Source of the DNA: Phoenix dactylifera
Taxonomy: Eukaryota; Streptophyta; Magnoliopsida; Arecales; Arecaceae
Direction: 5' to 3'
Assembly (NCBI RefSeq): GCF_009389715.1
Contig: NC_052407.1
Location: 2,027,001 to 2,091,000 of the forward strand
Length of the DNA stretch: 64,000 nucleotides
Positions 11,740-23,300 of the stretch are shown piece after piece. How positions within the stretch are numbered: the first letter of the stretch is position 1; each line of letters begins with the position of its first letter. A model generated the notes under the pieces. The model worked only from the letters and a program-made list of their open reading frames with translations, was not told the origin of the DNA and searched no databases. Position numbers and translations under genes: made by a program.

Positions 11740-12640
11740 TGCATTCACCTTGGGCCCCCAAATGCATTGGCCTACTTTTACTGCCAATATCGCCTGATCC
11801 CCATCTCCCTCGTTACGCATTCACCGATCCACGAGAACAGTGAGCCACAAGCCATCTCCGACGACTGATCTCGCCCCGCCCGGAGTAGATGATATACAAC
11901 TGCCGATGGAACCTGGAATCATTGATGCATGTAACGGGATATCTCCAATGATCGAGGCTCCAATCTCGGGCTCCAACTCCGGGATCAATATCTACGTTTT
12001 TGTGTGGTGGTTCCTCCATCCTATGCAGGTGGAATACCGCTGCCGACAGAACCTGGAATCGTTCCGGATACGCCCAGTAGCATATCACCGAGGGTCAGGG
12101 CTCTGATTACAGCCAAGGTCATGTCTGCTGAAGGGAATCTACCGAAAGGAATGCCGACAAGTTTGTTTCAATTTCTTTTTAGTTTTTCTATGTACTGTAG
12201 CTCTACATGGCAGAATGCTATAGTTCCGATCTATAATTGAGCTGGTAGACCGGCTCTAGGATATAACTTCCACGTCCTAAAAGTAGCACCGTACAATATG
12301 ATTCAAAATATAGTTGAACAAACTACAAGCAAGAAAATAAAGTACGGTCATACTCTTTTTTAAGAGAAAAAATTTTATATTTGAAACTTGAGAGGTACTT
12401 TGGTAGAGCCAATCAGTCTTGGCTCAGCTAGTTGGCATCTCGTGCCGTTTGAAAGAGACCAAAGTTGGAGTTAAGGCTGGCGGAAAGCTCCGTATCTATA
12501 CCCATTCATCGATAGATAGTGGATGCAGCCTAGATGAGAACATGGTGGGATTGATAAGACACTAGATTATCTTATTCTCCCACACCACGATTCAAGGGTC
12601 GCGAAAAAGCAGCCCCAAGCTCGGGTTACCGAAACAAATG
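11740..12640. other. Intergenic, with a short internal duplication
   Basis: Two related stretches of about 70 bp occur at about 11882-11960 and 12025-12095. Both contain CTGCCGA.(A/G)GAACCTGGAATC and then ATATC.CC. They could be a decayed Pro/Glu-rich coding repeat, but no gene model holds. The rest is unremarkable. Confidence 0.4.
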
Positions 12641-12705
12641 TGCCCCGAGAGAAACAGCAATTCAAGCCACCCGCAACTAATCACCATCTCCATTCAATCC
12701 TCTCC

Positions 12706-12717
12706 AAAAATAAATAC
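12706..12717 (+). promoter_or_regulatory. Putative TATA-like box
   Basis: AAAAATAAATACC lies about 90 bp upstream of the ATG of the secreted lectin relic. The spacing suits a plant core promoter. Confidence 0.35.
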
Positions 12718-12800
12718 CTCCACATCCCATCCATCCAGGTTACTGGCTTCAAGAGAGGGACTTCGGATCCCGGAAAATACACCTGGAGTCCCAGCTTCAA

Positions 12801-14294
12801 ATGATGACGGAGCTGCCGAAGTTATGGTTCAAGCACCTAGTCTTGGTTGGTGTAGTTCTTGCATGTATTCTTTGGGCACAGGCCGACAGAATTGTCTATA
12901 ATAAGGTTGGCTAAGTTTGGCATAATCAATCATAAATTAATCAAGATAAAATTAGGTAAGGCTAACTAAATTTGGTACAATCAATTACAAATTAATCAAG
13001 CTCTTAATCAATTAAATGATTTTAGCAGTCAAGATGGAAAAGTAGAGAGGGACCGGAGGAGGCGGGGAGTGGGACATGGGAACTGCCGCCAACCTGCGGG
13101 ATATCAGAATTCTTGCCAAGGCCACCATTGATGCTATTCAAATTACGTATGAGAACAACGGGAAGATTGCATGGACTCCCCGGTATGGGGGCAACGGCGG
13201 GGACTCCAATGATGTAACTACTGCAACTTTGTCTTCTTCTTCTTCTCTATCCCTGTTTACCATTGGAGAATGTTTTCTCTCTCCCAAAAGCTATAAATTA
13301 GGAGTTTTCAGGGAAGCACCAGAGAGATATTGACCCCAAATTAGGAGACCAAAAGCCAAGTTTGCATCCACCCGCCTCCAAATACTTTATTTTTGATGCA
13401 AGGAAGGCAGAACTCATCACCCAAGACTTGTACCCAGACTTTCTGGTAAGCAGGCAGAGGCGTGTGATCACCAGGGGGCACATTCTTCTTTGTTAAACGC
13501 TGTATGCACCTTCATGGAATCTGTTTTTAGATATTTTTCCAAGAAAAATGGGAAAAGAAGTCAGAACCAATCAACTGTGATTTCATATCGGATTTTAACG
13601 AAGTTCCAGGGCTCATAAATAAAAATTTAACACGTGAAAAGCTATGAGATTCCTTTCAACTCTCTTAGAAATTTTATTTGCCCATGCAAACTGATAGCCA
13701 ATTTCCCTAACAATGTCATTAGAGAACTCCATAGATCCAGATTCCACAATCTCAAGTAGAGTTTAGATAGGAATTTCATAGAACCAGGAACATGAGGAGT
13801 AACAAAGTGTTGCAAAATTATGCAACGTATGGATGTGTTTATTTCAAAAAAATCTCACTATGCAATAGCATGGCTGCACTCATTAAGTATATATCTTCCA
13901 AAAAAAAAAATGCCAATGTGGTTTTCCATGTAATAATTTGATATAAACGTTTGTGGTAAAATGGCTGGTTCAATGTTAATAATAGAGATGATTAATTTCA
14001 ATATTCTGAGTTTTATTTTGATTTAATTAATTGATATTTTGTAGGTTACCTTCGAGGAAGGGGAATTCCTTACCTATATATGCGGTTATTATGGTCCCTT
14101 CCGGGACATGCCAAACATGATAAGATCACATACTTTCGTCACCAGCACCAATAGGACATATGGACCGTATGGCGAGCAGCAGGGAACCACATTCTCCAAT
14201 CTCCATTCCACTGGCAGCCGGTAAATTTTTGGGCTTCTTTGGACGCTCACGAAACCTCCTTGATGCAATTGGGGTTTACTTGGGGCCGAGTTAG
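12801..14294 (+). pseudogene. Secreted-type jacalin-related lectin, broken
   Basis: Three exons are readable: 12801-12905, 13029-13213 and 14045-14294, with GT-AG introns in phase 0. Exon 1 gives 35 residues shaped like a signal peptide: a basic start, hydrophobic HLVLVGVVLACILWAQA, then DRIVYN. Exons 2 and 3 encode the two halves of one jacalin domain. In exon 2 the GPWGG motif is lost and the frame shifts near 13055-13065; the remainder (ANLRDIRIL...DAIQITYENNGKIAWTP) is in a different frame from the splice acceptor. In exon 3 a 7-bp tandem duplication near 14193-14207 shifts the frame and creates an early stop at 14221. The frame after it still runs to the normal TAG. The GXXXD motif reads RNLLD. 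Most JRLs lack signal peptides, so this was a distinct subtype. Confidence 0.7.
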
Positions 14295-14589
14295 CTCATA
14301 TATATCATCTTCATGGGCGGTTTTCGCTTTAATTTGTGAGCAATATCAAATGTATATACGAGGAGTGCTTACCTTTAATGTGTGTCCTGGAATTAGAAGG
14401 AGAATATTATGAACTTGTTTGCAGCTTTTGTTGTAAATGCTGATTAATAAAGTCAAAAGGATCATGTTTTGGAAGTGCTGGATCCTAGTTCTCTCAGCTA
14501 GGTATATATCAGCTATCAGCTGCCGATTCCCCCCCCCCCCCTTCTCTCTCTCTTTTTCAGACACACATCTGTGCTAATACTAAACCCAA
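14295..14589. other. 3' flank of lectin relic, with poly-C tract
   Basis: Contains a 13-base C run (14529-14541) followed by CT repeats. No gene supported. Confidence 0.5.
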
Positions 14590-14740
14590 AATATGCCATG
14601 TCAATACCAGGCTTATCCCAGTGCTACTCTATTATTATGTCGATATTGTACGGTACATAGCCGGTTCGACGTACTAAATGTCGGTATGCCACTCGTATTG
14701 TATACCAGCACCGAATCAGTACAAATGCCAGGACTTCACC
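14590..14740. repeat. Tandem-like TACCRG/GTACGG patch
   Basis: Short permuted motifs (ATACCAG, GTACGGTAC, GCCGGTTCG, GTCGGTATGCC) recur every 10-20 bp. The composition matches the longer patch at 23999-24190 in intron 5 of the lectin gene. No coding sense. Confidence 0.45.
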
Positions 14741-15967
14741 CCAAAAAACTAGCTCGAAGGAATTTCTTTGGATTTCTTAATTCTGTATAAATATCCAAGA
14801 TCTCAGCGAATAACCAATGTGGGACTAAATAGACACCGCATGGATTCTCACAAAATCTCCTCATTCAAGCCTTGATATCCTCGTCAATTCAATCTATTCA
14901 AATCTAATCACAAGCACCATGATCGACACGTGGTTAGCCTCCATGAATCCGTGTTGTAGTATCTCGTAGTCCACATAGGCTATGGACCTCGTTCGCTTCG
15001 ATACCATTTGTAACAATTCAGGACTTCGCCCAAAATGGCTAACCGAAATTTTTTTTTTTAGTTCCTCAATTTTGTATAAGTACCCAAAATCTTCTCGTCG
15101 AATAATCAATGTGGGATTAAACACATGCCCGCACAGATCCTCACATTTAACAAGATCATTAAATTAAAGAACTTAGGATTTTAGAACCTTACATCCGCAT
15201 CCATGCACTGCTCTCTTTCTCTCTCTCACGTGCTGGCCTTCATTTTTGTATATCTATGCAGAACCACAAATTTTAAGCTAAAGTTGGATCAATGAGGTTT
15301 CGGCCTTTTGGTTAGCATCCCTCTTCTGGAAGCTGTGTCTAATTATAAAATTCCAAGTTCAATCTTGGAAGACGGTGCTCCTACCGTTATTTTCAAAGAT
15401 ATGTAATTTTAGGGAGTCAGAGGAACATGAGAATCATAACAAGAAAACGGGAGTAAATATACAAATTCATGAATCCAAATAATTATTCGTCGAGGCCAAC
15501 GGCCCGAACCCTGTGAGAATACTAATATTATTTTGGGCGGTCAAATGTAAGTAATAACAGCGGCATCTCATGTTTTGACTTCTAATTGCAATGGAGTTAT
15601 TGCTTGCAAGTCCCTATTGGATGTTATTATTATATCTAAGTACCTGTCTTCTTTGTATAAAACTCCCAACCCCTTCCAGTCCCTCCTCCATCTCCCCATA
15701 CTGGCTGGAGAACATTGGGGTTGCCGTCGGTGGCTCCCGGGACGAAGAAGATGTCATCTGAAACATGCCCAAATCAATGCTTCTTATCATCAAGAAATGT
15801 CCGGTGATATTTTGAAATCATAGCAGTTGATATATCATGATGATATAATGGTTTATATACTGTTGTAGAATTTTTTTCTTCTTGAGAAGTAAAATAATAT
15901 TACCTTTATTTGTTTTTCGAATCGAAGCAGCTTGGGTTGGAAATAAAACACAGTCAAATTAGGCTAA
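14741..15967. other. Intergenic
   Basis: An internal repeat is visible: AGGACTTC.CCC.AAA.....TTTCTTAATTCTGTATAA-like text at about 14730-14800 recurs at about 15020-15085, each followed by AATAACCAATGTGGGA-type sequence. At 15293-15376 a short tRNA-like stretch (GGTTAGCATCC ... AGTTCAATCTTGG) might be a SINE head. No gene supported. Confidence 0.4.
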
Positions 15968-16235
15968 AGGCCTGTTTGGATGATTGGGCTGAAACTTCTA
16001 TAAGATTTGTGGGTTCGTCCAATACAACTAATAAAATCATAGGATTACAAGTTGGGTTAGGAGTAGCTTTGGAGTGTGCCAGTCCGAATCTCATTGAGAG
16101 AAGAAAAAAAAAATCTACTCCCAGATAGTTATGAATATAGGCCTAGCCCAGCCTATAATATTATGATTTTGTTGGTTGTACCGGCCTAATTTACAAATCG
16201 TCTAGAATTTTCAGTCCAATCATTCAAACTGGTTC
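15968..16235. mobile_element. MITE with long terminal inverted repeats
   Basis: The left arm AGGCCTGTTTGGATGATTGG pairs with the right end (CCAATCATTCAAACTGGTTC). The complementarity continues inward for about 90 bp per arm with mismatches. TAA flanks both sides (15965-15967 and 16236-16238). There is no coding capacity. Size, TIR start and 3-bp TAA duplication fit a Harbinger/Tourist-type MITE. Confidence 0.7.
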
Positions 16236-16238
16236 TAA

Positions 16239-17263
16239 ATAGAGAAACTCTGGCAAATGTAACGGTTGCTACATTTCTCAAGCGCCCAAGCTAGATATAC
16301 TTGATTTAGCTTGTAAAGTTCTTGTGACGTGATATCCATCGGCTGGTGAAGGAGTGCAGTACCTTTCAGGCTGTGCATGTCACCGAAAGACGTATAGAGC
16401 TGCAAACTAGGTTACTACTTATGCTGCTCGGCACTTCGGAGAGGTCTTCTGAATGCATCAGGAGGTTTCTCCTTCATCTTTAGGCTATTTTCTTACTTAT
16501 GATTTTATTGACTGTACCTATTTTTGAGTTGGATGTTCAGTTGTTGTACCCAAAAACCAAAAAAAAAAGGAAAGAAAAAGTGTGAATAAGCATGTGCCGG
16601 TGGACACTGTATTTAATGGGACGGAAGGCCCAACCGCATCTAATCCCTACCCTTTTTTTTTTTACTACAAAATAACGGCTTTCTTTCTTCCCCCGGCCCC
16701 ACCCGATTCCCTCCTCCGCCTCTAGCCCCTGTTTCGAGTTTCCGTCTCACACACGGGGCAGCGACGGCCCCCATCCGGACTTCTGCGGCCGCCGGCGCGT
16801 CCCCTATGGCCGCCAGAGGGATCCCGGCGGCCCTCGCTCCGGCCCCTTGTGGTTCCAGTCACTGTGAGGGATAGGAGAAGGAGAAGGAGAAGAAGAAAGA
16901 GAGGGATTGCTGGCGGTGGCGCCGGCTGGTGGCTTCCATGTTCGAAAGGATTGGAGAAAGGATAGGAAAAGGCACGTTTCTTTAATTTTTGGTGTTTCTC
17001 AACTTTGCCGAATTTTCCAGAAAGGTTACTCGCTCGAATTAATACTTCTTAGTGCGCTGGGGAAAGAAAGGTACTTCTTTTAATTTTCATCGTCAATGCA
17101 AGAAAAGTAATCTTGAAAAGAGGGTTCTTTTTTTAGTGCGATCTTGCCATAGGTATCGAATTCGATGAGTTTTTCAAATGTTGAGTGCGACTGCGAATAA
17201 TGTTTTTTTTATTTTATTGTTTGCTCACTAAATTTCTCAAAAACTATCGTCTTGACCGATTGT
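16239..17263. other. Upstream region of the three-domain lectin gene
   Basis: A GC-rich island (about 16680-16900) with C-rich runs, then GAA repeats, lies in otherwise AT-rich sequence. It may be a CpG promoter or a non-coding first exon of the gene at 17361. A short frame from 16939 (MFERIGER...) would be an upstream open frame if transcribed. Confidence 0.4.
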
Positions 17264-17270
17264 TATAAAA
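17264..17270 (+). promoter_or_regulatory. Putative TATA box
   Basis: TATAAAA lies 91 bp upstream of the proposed ATG at 17361, giving a 5' UTR of about 65 nt. Transcription could instead start in the GC-rich island at 16680-16900. Confidence 0.4.
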
Positions 17271-17360
17271 ACCACCCCTGCATTCCATTAGCTACAACTT
17301 CTTTGAGCTCAAGAAAAGGTAGGAGTTCGCGAAATCGAGATCGTCCTGTATTGTGTAAAA

Positions 17361-20300
17361 ATGGTAAATTTATATATTTGAAGTAGCTGCAAAGTAGTAG
17401 TATAGTTTGAATTCTTTTGTTTGCGGATGAAATTAAGTAATAATAATGTCTGTTGTGTGAATAGAGCTTTTCGAATGGAAATGAGAAGAGCCCCATATTG
17501 GTGGGACCATGGGGAGGGGAAGGAGGAAGCCCATGGGATGATGGGGTGTACACGACGATAAGGCAGGTGGTGGTCGTTCATGGAGCTGCAATTGATTCCA
17601 TACGAATTGAGTATGACAAAAAAGGGAGCTCAGTTTGGTCAGAGAAGCATGGTGGCAATGGTGGTACCAAAACAGACAAGGTAAGTAGAATAATTAAGAC
17701 TAAATCAATTGGTAGGGGAAATTAGCATACTTGTAAAATTATGAAATTTTTTGACTATGACGACCAATAGATACTCTTCTAAAACGTTTTGAATAAGGAA
17801 GCATTTAGGAAATGGGTGCATCGGCAAGTTTCAGGAGAGATTCTGAAGTTGGTGTGCCACCCTGGTGGAAGATATTTGCTACTAAGATGGAGAATACTGA
17901 AAACAAATTTTGGTGCTCCTACTGAAAATTCACCTTTATAGAATTAGTTGTCTAGCTGATAAATCTTTCCTTAATACATGATTCACACCTTGTAGGATAA
18001 ACACAACTCCATTTATTATACATGTAGGTTTTAGTTTCTAAAATCTTGGTTCTAAAGTTCTCTACCAATGCCATGATAGCAAATATAAGATATGCCCTTT
18101 ATGGGTCTCATTACAACTACAAGCAAAAGTTGTCATACACATTTGTAAAATTGTTATACCAAAGGTTTATATTATTATATATTGTAATGTTCTTGATTCA
18201 GAGGTATAGCGATTATCCTCAGATTGCATTAATCTAAGATCCAATTTAATATGGATGATATGAGTATTCATATAAAAGTCTTTTAAGTCTTTATTAAACA
18301 AGAGTATTTGAACATGATTCATTTTGTTAAAATGATAAATGCCACATTAAGTCTAGTACTTTTTTTGTTACTTACTTGCTAAGTCAAGAGTTAATCAGAT
18401 TTTTGAGTTAACCGTCCAAGCCAATTCCTTAGGATTACCAATCCTTTGAAGTTTGAATTATCCTTCATATCAAGCAACATTCTGTACATAACATACAGGC
18501 AACATCATATTCTTTTGAATATCGTTTCTTTATGAATTCTAATAATTTTGTTTCTTTTGAGTATTCAAATAATAGAAATAACATCAGTTTCTAAATCCTT
18601 TATCACTATTTTAATCCAAGTTCTTTAGCCTCCCCTCTATTGTTACCATTTGACCTGTTTTCAGGACTCCTACTGAGCAATCTCCTACTTACATGGGCGA
18701 ATCATATTTATTACTATCTCATTTATTGCTTTTATTTTTGCAATCTCATTTTTAACTCTATAATTAACACATCCACCTCAACATCTTCATCTCCAATAAC
18801 TTTATCGGCATAATAAAGATGGTCTTTTAGTTGTATATTCTGGGAGTGCATTTCCAAACATGAGACTTGATCCTCAACTAAATTTGATTCAAATTAGTCT
18901 GCCTTTTGAAGTGCAGATGGTGCAGGAAAGACATGCAACCTCTAGCAACACTTTTATAAAACTAAGAAATGTTCAGAAATAGGTTTCCTAATATGGGAAT
19001 TATACATTTAGAGTTTCTTTTCTTACCTTTCCTTAGTAGCTACTTACTTGCACTCTCCTTTGGTCATTTTTTTTTCCTTCTCTTCCTTTTAGTGTAAAGG
19101 GACTGCCAATGATAAAAGGCCTCTCGTTTTGTGCAAAAATTACTGAAGCATGATTTTTGGTATATTTGCTTGTACACTAGGGTTAAGAGAGTTTTTCTCT
19201 TGCATTTTTCAAAAATGCTAATACTAAACTTACATCTTCCATCCTGTGCATGTGCTTCTGCAAATTTCTATAGTTCATAAGGCCATGAAGAGAAACTTAG
19301 CTTATGTTTATGGAAATATCTCTACTTTCACGTACTTATCAAATTTAAGTGTCACTAGTTGGTAATCTTCAATTTAGCATATTCTTTGAGCTCTTCAAGA
19401 TGTGATTAAACATGAAATCCGTTTCCATCTGACCATAGTGAAAGCTGATGAGCTTGTTCACTAATAAGATTCAGAGGAAGATTGGAAGACAACAATCCCT
19501 GCAATGATGCTAAGAAATGAGCAAATTAGAAGCATACCTAAGCAGTATAAAAATCCGTAATCTGTTTTTTTATGAGTCAACCACCTAGGGTACAAACTAA
19601 AATTCTACTCCATGATATGCTAGCCTGGTGGAATGCAGCCACTAAAGATCTCTAGCTAACCGTGTAATAATGTTCCATGACTCACAGGTAAAGCTTGACC
19701 ATCCACATGAAATCCTCACTTCAGTAAGCGGTTACTTTGGATCACTCTCAAGTGGGAGCCCCCTTATAAGATCACTGACATTCGAGAGCAATCAAGCGAA
19801 GTATGGACCTTTTGGCTTTGAACAGGGAATGCGCTTCTCATTCCCAATGAGTGGTGGCAAGATTGTTGGTTTTCATGGACGTTCAGGCTGGTATCTTGAC
19901 TCCATTGGATTTTATTTGAAACAACTGCGAAGTTCAAATCCGTCAAAAGCTTTGGTTCCATCACAAAGTCTAACTCCAAACTGGAATGGAAGATATGGTT
20001 ATAATGCTGTGGACGGAACCATTAGTAAAGGATATGACATAGTACTAGCAGTCAGAGAAAGGGGGGACGACTACATGATTCTATCCAACAATTATACGAG
20101 GGAAGGGTCACTCACTCAGGGATTCAGAGATGTCGAGCTGAAAAATAGGGTATGTGATTACAGACCTGATGATACATACTGCTATAACATAATATCAACT
20201 AAGTTGGCATAAACATTATATGAGTACAAAAGCATGTATGACCCTTACTATATGTATATGTGCTTGTAATCCTGATATATTGCTGCTTTTTGAGCTTTAC

Positions 20301-23300
20301 AATTTTACTGTTACATGCTTAAGTCTGCACTCCTAGCTGCCATGGAAGCTCTTTAGATTGCAAAGCCAATCCACATCTATAAGTGTCATTGATTAGATGT
20401 GGATGAACGAAAATATCTAATAAAAATTAGGACCTGTGAGTTATTGTAGGACGCAATTCAGGTGGCTGGATGAGGCCTTTGGCCAACTTACTCTCAACAA
20501 CATAGATAACATAATTTTTAACACAAAACCTTACTCGAACAATAGAAGAAAATTTGACTTGTACCAATTTGCACATGATTGAGCCAGAACAAAGTTAAAT
20601 CACCTCATGATGATTTTATATATGATCTAGGGGAAATCCTTGAGCCTAGGATGAATCCAATCAACCTAGAAAAAAGGGAGAGGGTGGGGAGGGAAAATGA
20701 TGGTAGAGAAAAGGAAGGAACGAACTTCATTTAGTTTTCATAAACTTGATCATTCTCCTTTGTGTAGGACTAAATTGACCAGATTAATATAAATGACTGA
20801 TTTAGTCAAAATTAATCCAAACCCTTAAAGCAAAGATATAAATTAAAAAATTTACAAAAAAAGATATTCATATTGCTGATTCTGCTTTATTCCTTCCAGG
20901 CCAAGTCAGCTTGGTCAATATGAGTTTGTTTGGTCCATCTGACACATTTAAGTGCCTCCAATTAAGGCACCTCAAAATTATATATAGTTTAGCTAAAGCA
21001 AAAGCTTATTTCTCAAGTTATGCCACAGAAAATCTATGGCTTTAATTAAATCTAAAATCAAATTAAATTTTATTCTAAGTCAAATGCTCATTTAATCCCA
21101 AGCTACTAAACTTAATCCAGATTGGGTAGCTTTATTTCTAATTATTGATGTTCATGACCTTCAAAATTGATTTTAAACAAACTTATGCTAAATGCATCGA
21201 TCAATGAAAAAATATTTTCAGCCCTTTGTCATACCAAATACATTGAACTGTTAATTATAGGCAAGGATCAGAACCAAGCAAGCCAACAGACAAGGTAACC
21301 TTAGTATTGTAGTCTTAAAGCATACGTATTTATACTATACATAACATAACATGGGGTGGCCCAAAATTGTTAGAAATTAGAACAGTTGTTATGAGTTATA
21401 TATTTTGTAGATATTCCAACATCTGTTCTACTATAGTCACACTGGTCATGCAAAACGTGTTGGATTGCACAGCATTTAGAACATGGTGGAAGATCTCCCG
21501 TGTGCATACCACCTCCTTTCCAATCCTCTGATTCCTTTGCTACACTTTTGTGTCAACAACCATGTGCCCAGCTATTAAATAAACTAATCAAGTCATCCTG
21601 AATTTGCAAGACAATAGCCATATAGATTAATAAAACCAACCCAAAGAATCCAGTTGTTTAATGTAATGAACCATGGGAAGAAAATATAGCTAATTGGATT
21701 GATTGAGTTGTTCAGTACAGATAGGTTTCCTTTTACTCCTTACCTTGTTTCTCTGATGATATTGCAAGGTATGCATCTTGGCTTGTCACTATTTATAGCA
21801 TTCATCTTGCCCAACAGCCGCATAACTGATGAGGACATTCAAAAGATCTATGCAGCATTCACTCAAGAATGATTCAGGCAGAAATGTCATGTTGATGGAA
21901 TCATTTTAACCATGCAAGAGTTTTTCATCCACTTTAGGGACTCTGAAAAGATAGGGTTCATCCTTTGGCATTGGTATTTGAATTGCCAAAAAGCTTCCTC
22001 TGATTTTCAATCAACCTTTTCAGTTATCCAGGTTATTGTTTTCTCAAGGTAGTACTTTCTAAACACAAAATGCTCTAGGCTTGAACAGAAAACATTTACT
22101 CTTGGAATCGATTGAAATCCCATAGTTCATTTTTTTAAGTCTTGGCAGAAATTTAAATTTCTCCCAAAGGAAGCGTTCAATTGCTTGAGCTAGTGAAGAT
22201 ATTTTCTTTATCTGTTTGGATTATATTTCTCATAAAAATAATTTTTCTTTATAAAAATCCCTTATCCATCCAACATTTTGTATTTCTCGTGTTTGTTTAT
22301 AAATATAAGGCAACTAGTGTATGTTTTGTAGTTCTTATCTTAATATGCCCAATATGGAATATCTCTCTGCTGTTTATGAATCAGAAGTGTTTTTAAAACT
22401 CAGTTCAATGGCAACCAGGTGATGTGCCTTATTATTAGGAATAGTTAGATTGTTTTAGTTCTGCATGGATGGAGTCCACTGCAATATAGTATAGGAAATC
22501 TCATGTGGTGGTAAAATTATGTCCCTGCTTTCATTCCAATGCGGTCTCCATTATCAAATTCCAGTCTGACTGTCCATGAACAATGTCTTCCTAGACTTTA
22601 AACTATTTTCAGCTATAGCTCATATTCCTCCTGTCAACAGCCAAGTCATCTTCATGGATGCTCTTCTAGCACAATCATGTCAGCAGATGCAGGTCCCTGA
22701 TAGGTCTCATGAAACAAAAACGGCACTTAACAATGAACAACAAAAATTTAAGAGCAAAAATAATGGCATAATTCACGGCTTTTATAAATGAAGCAACCAA
22801 TATTCTAACTTCTACGTGGAATAAGATAGATCCAGCTGATATTTTATAGAACAATTCCAATGGTAGCAAATGTAATGATGTCGTGTGACTACCAAACCTT
22901 TTTTCTTGATATAAATTAAATTTAATATATATATATATAAAGTAATGAACTTCACTCTTGCAGGCCGTATCCTTTCCTAGCTATACTGCAGAGAGAGGAT
23001 CCTCATTCCCAGGAGGTCCTATATCATATGGTCCCTGGGGTGGAAGTGGTGGAACCATATTTGATGATGGTATACATACAGGAGTTAGACAGATCAATAT
23101 ATCACGTAATGCAGGAATTACTTCAATTAAGGTTCTTTATGATAAAAATGGGCGGTCAGTATGGGGAAACAAGCACGGGGGAAGTGGAGGCATTAGAACT
23201 GACAAGGTTGGTTGAAAGCTTTTAGGAGTAGATGTTTTTTTAAACTAATTAGATTGGGAATTAACTTTATCACTTTTTTTTGCAGATAGTATTTGATTTT

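Noticed and set aside
20150..20212. Single-domain lectin ending at TAA 20212
   Set aside because: A strong GTATGT donor at 20150 and in-phase downstream exons for two more domains give a product of the expected JAL3 length. Intron retention remains possible as a minor form.
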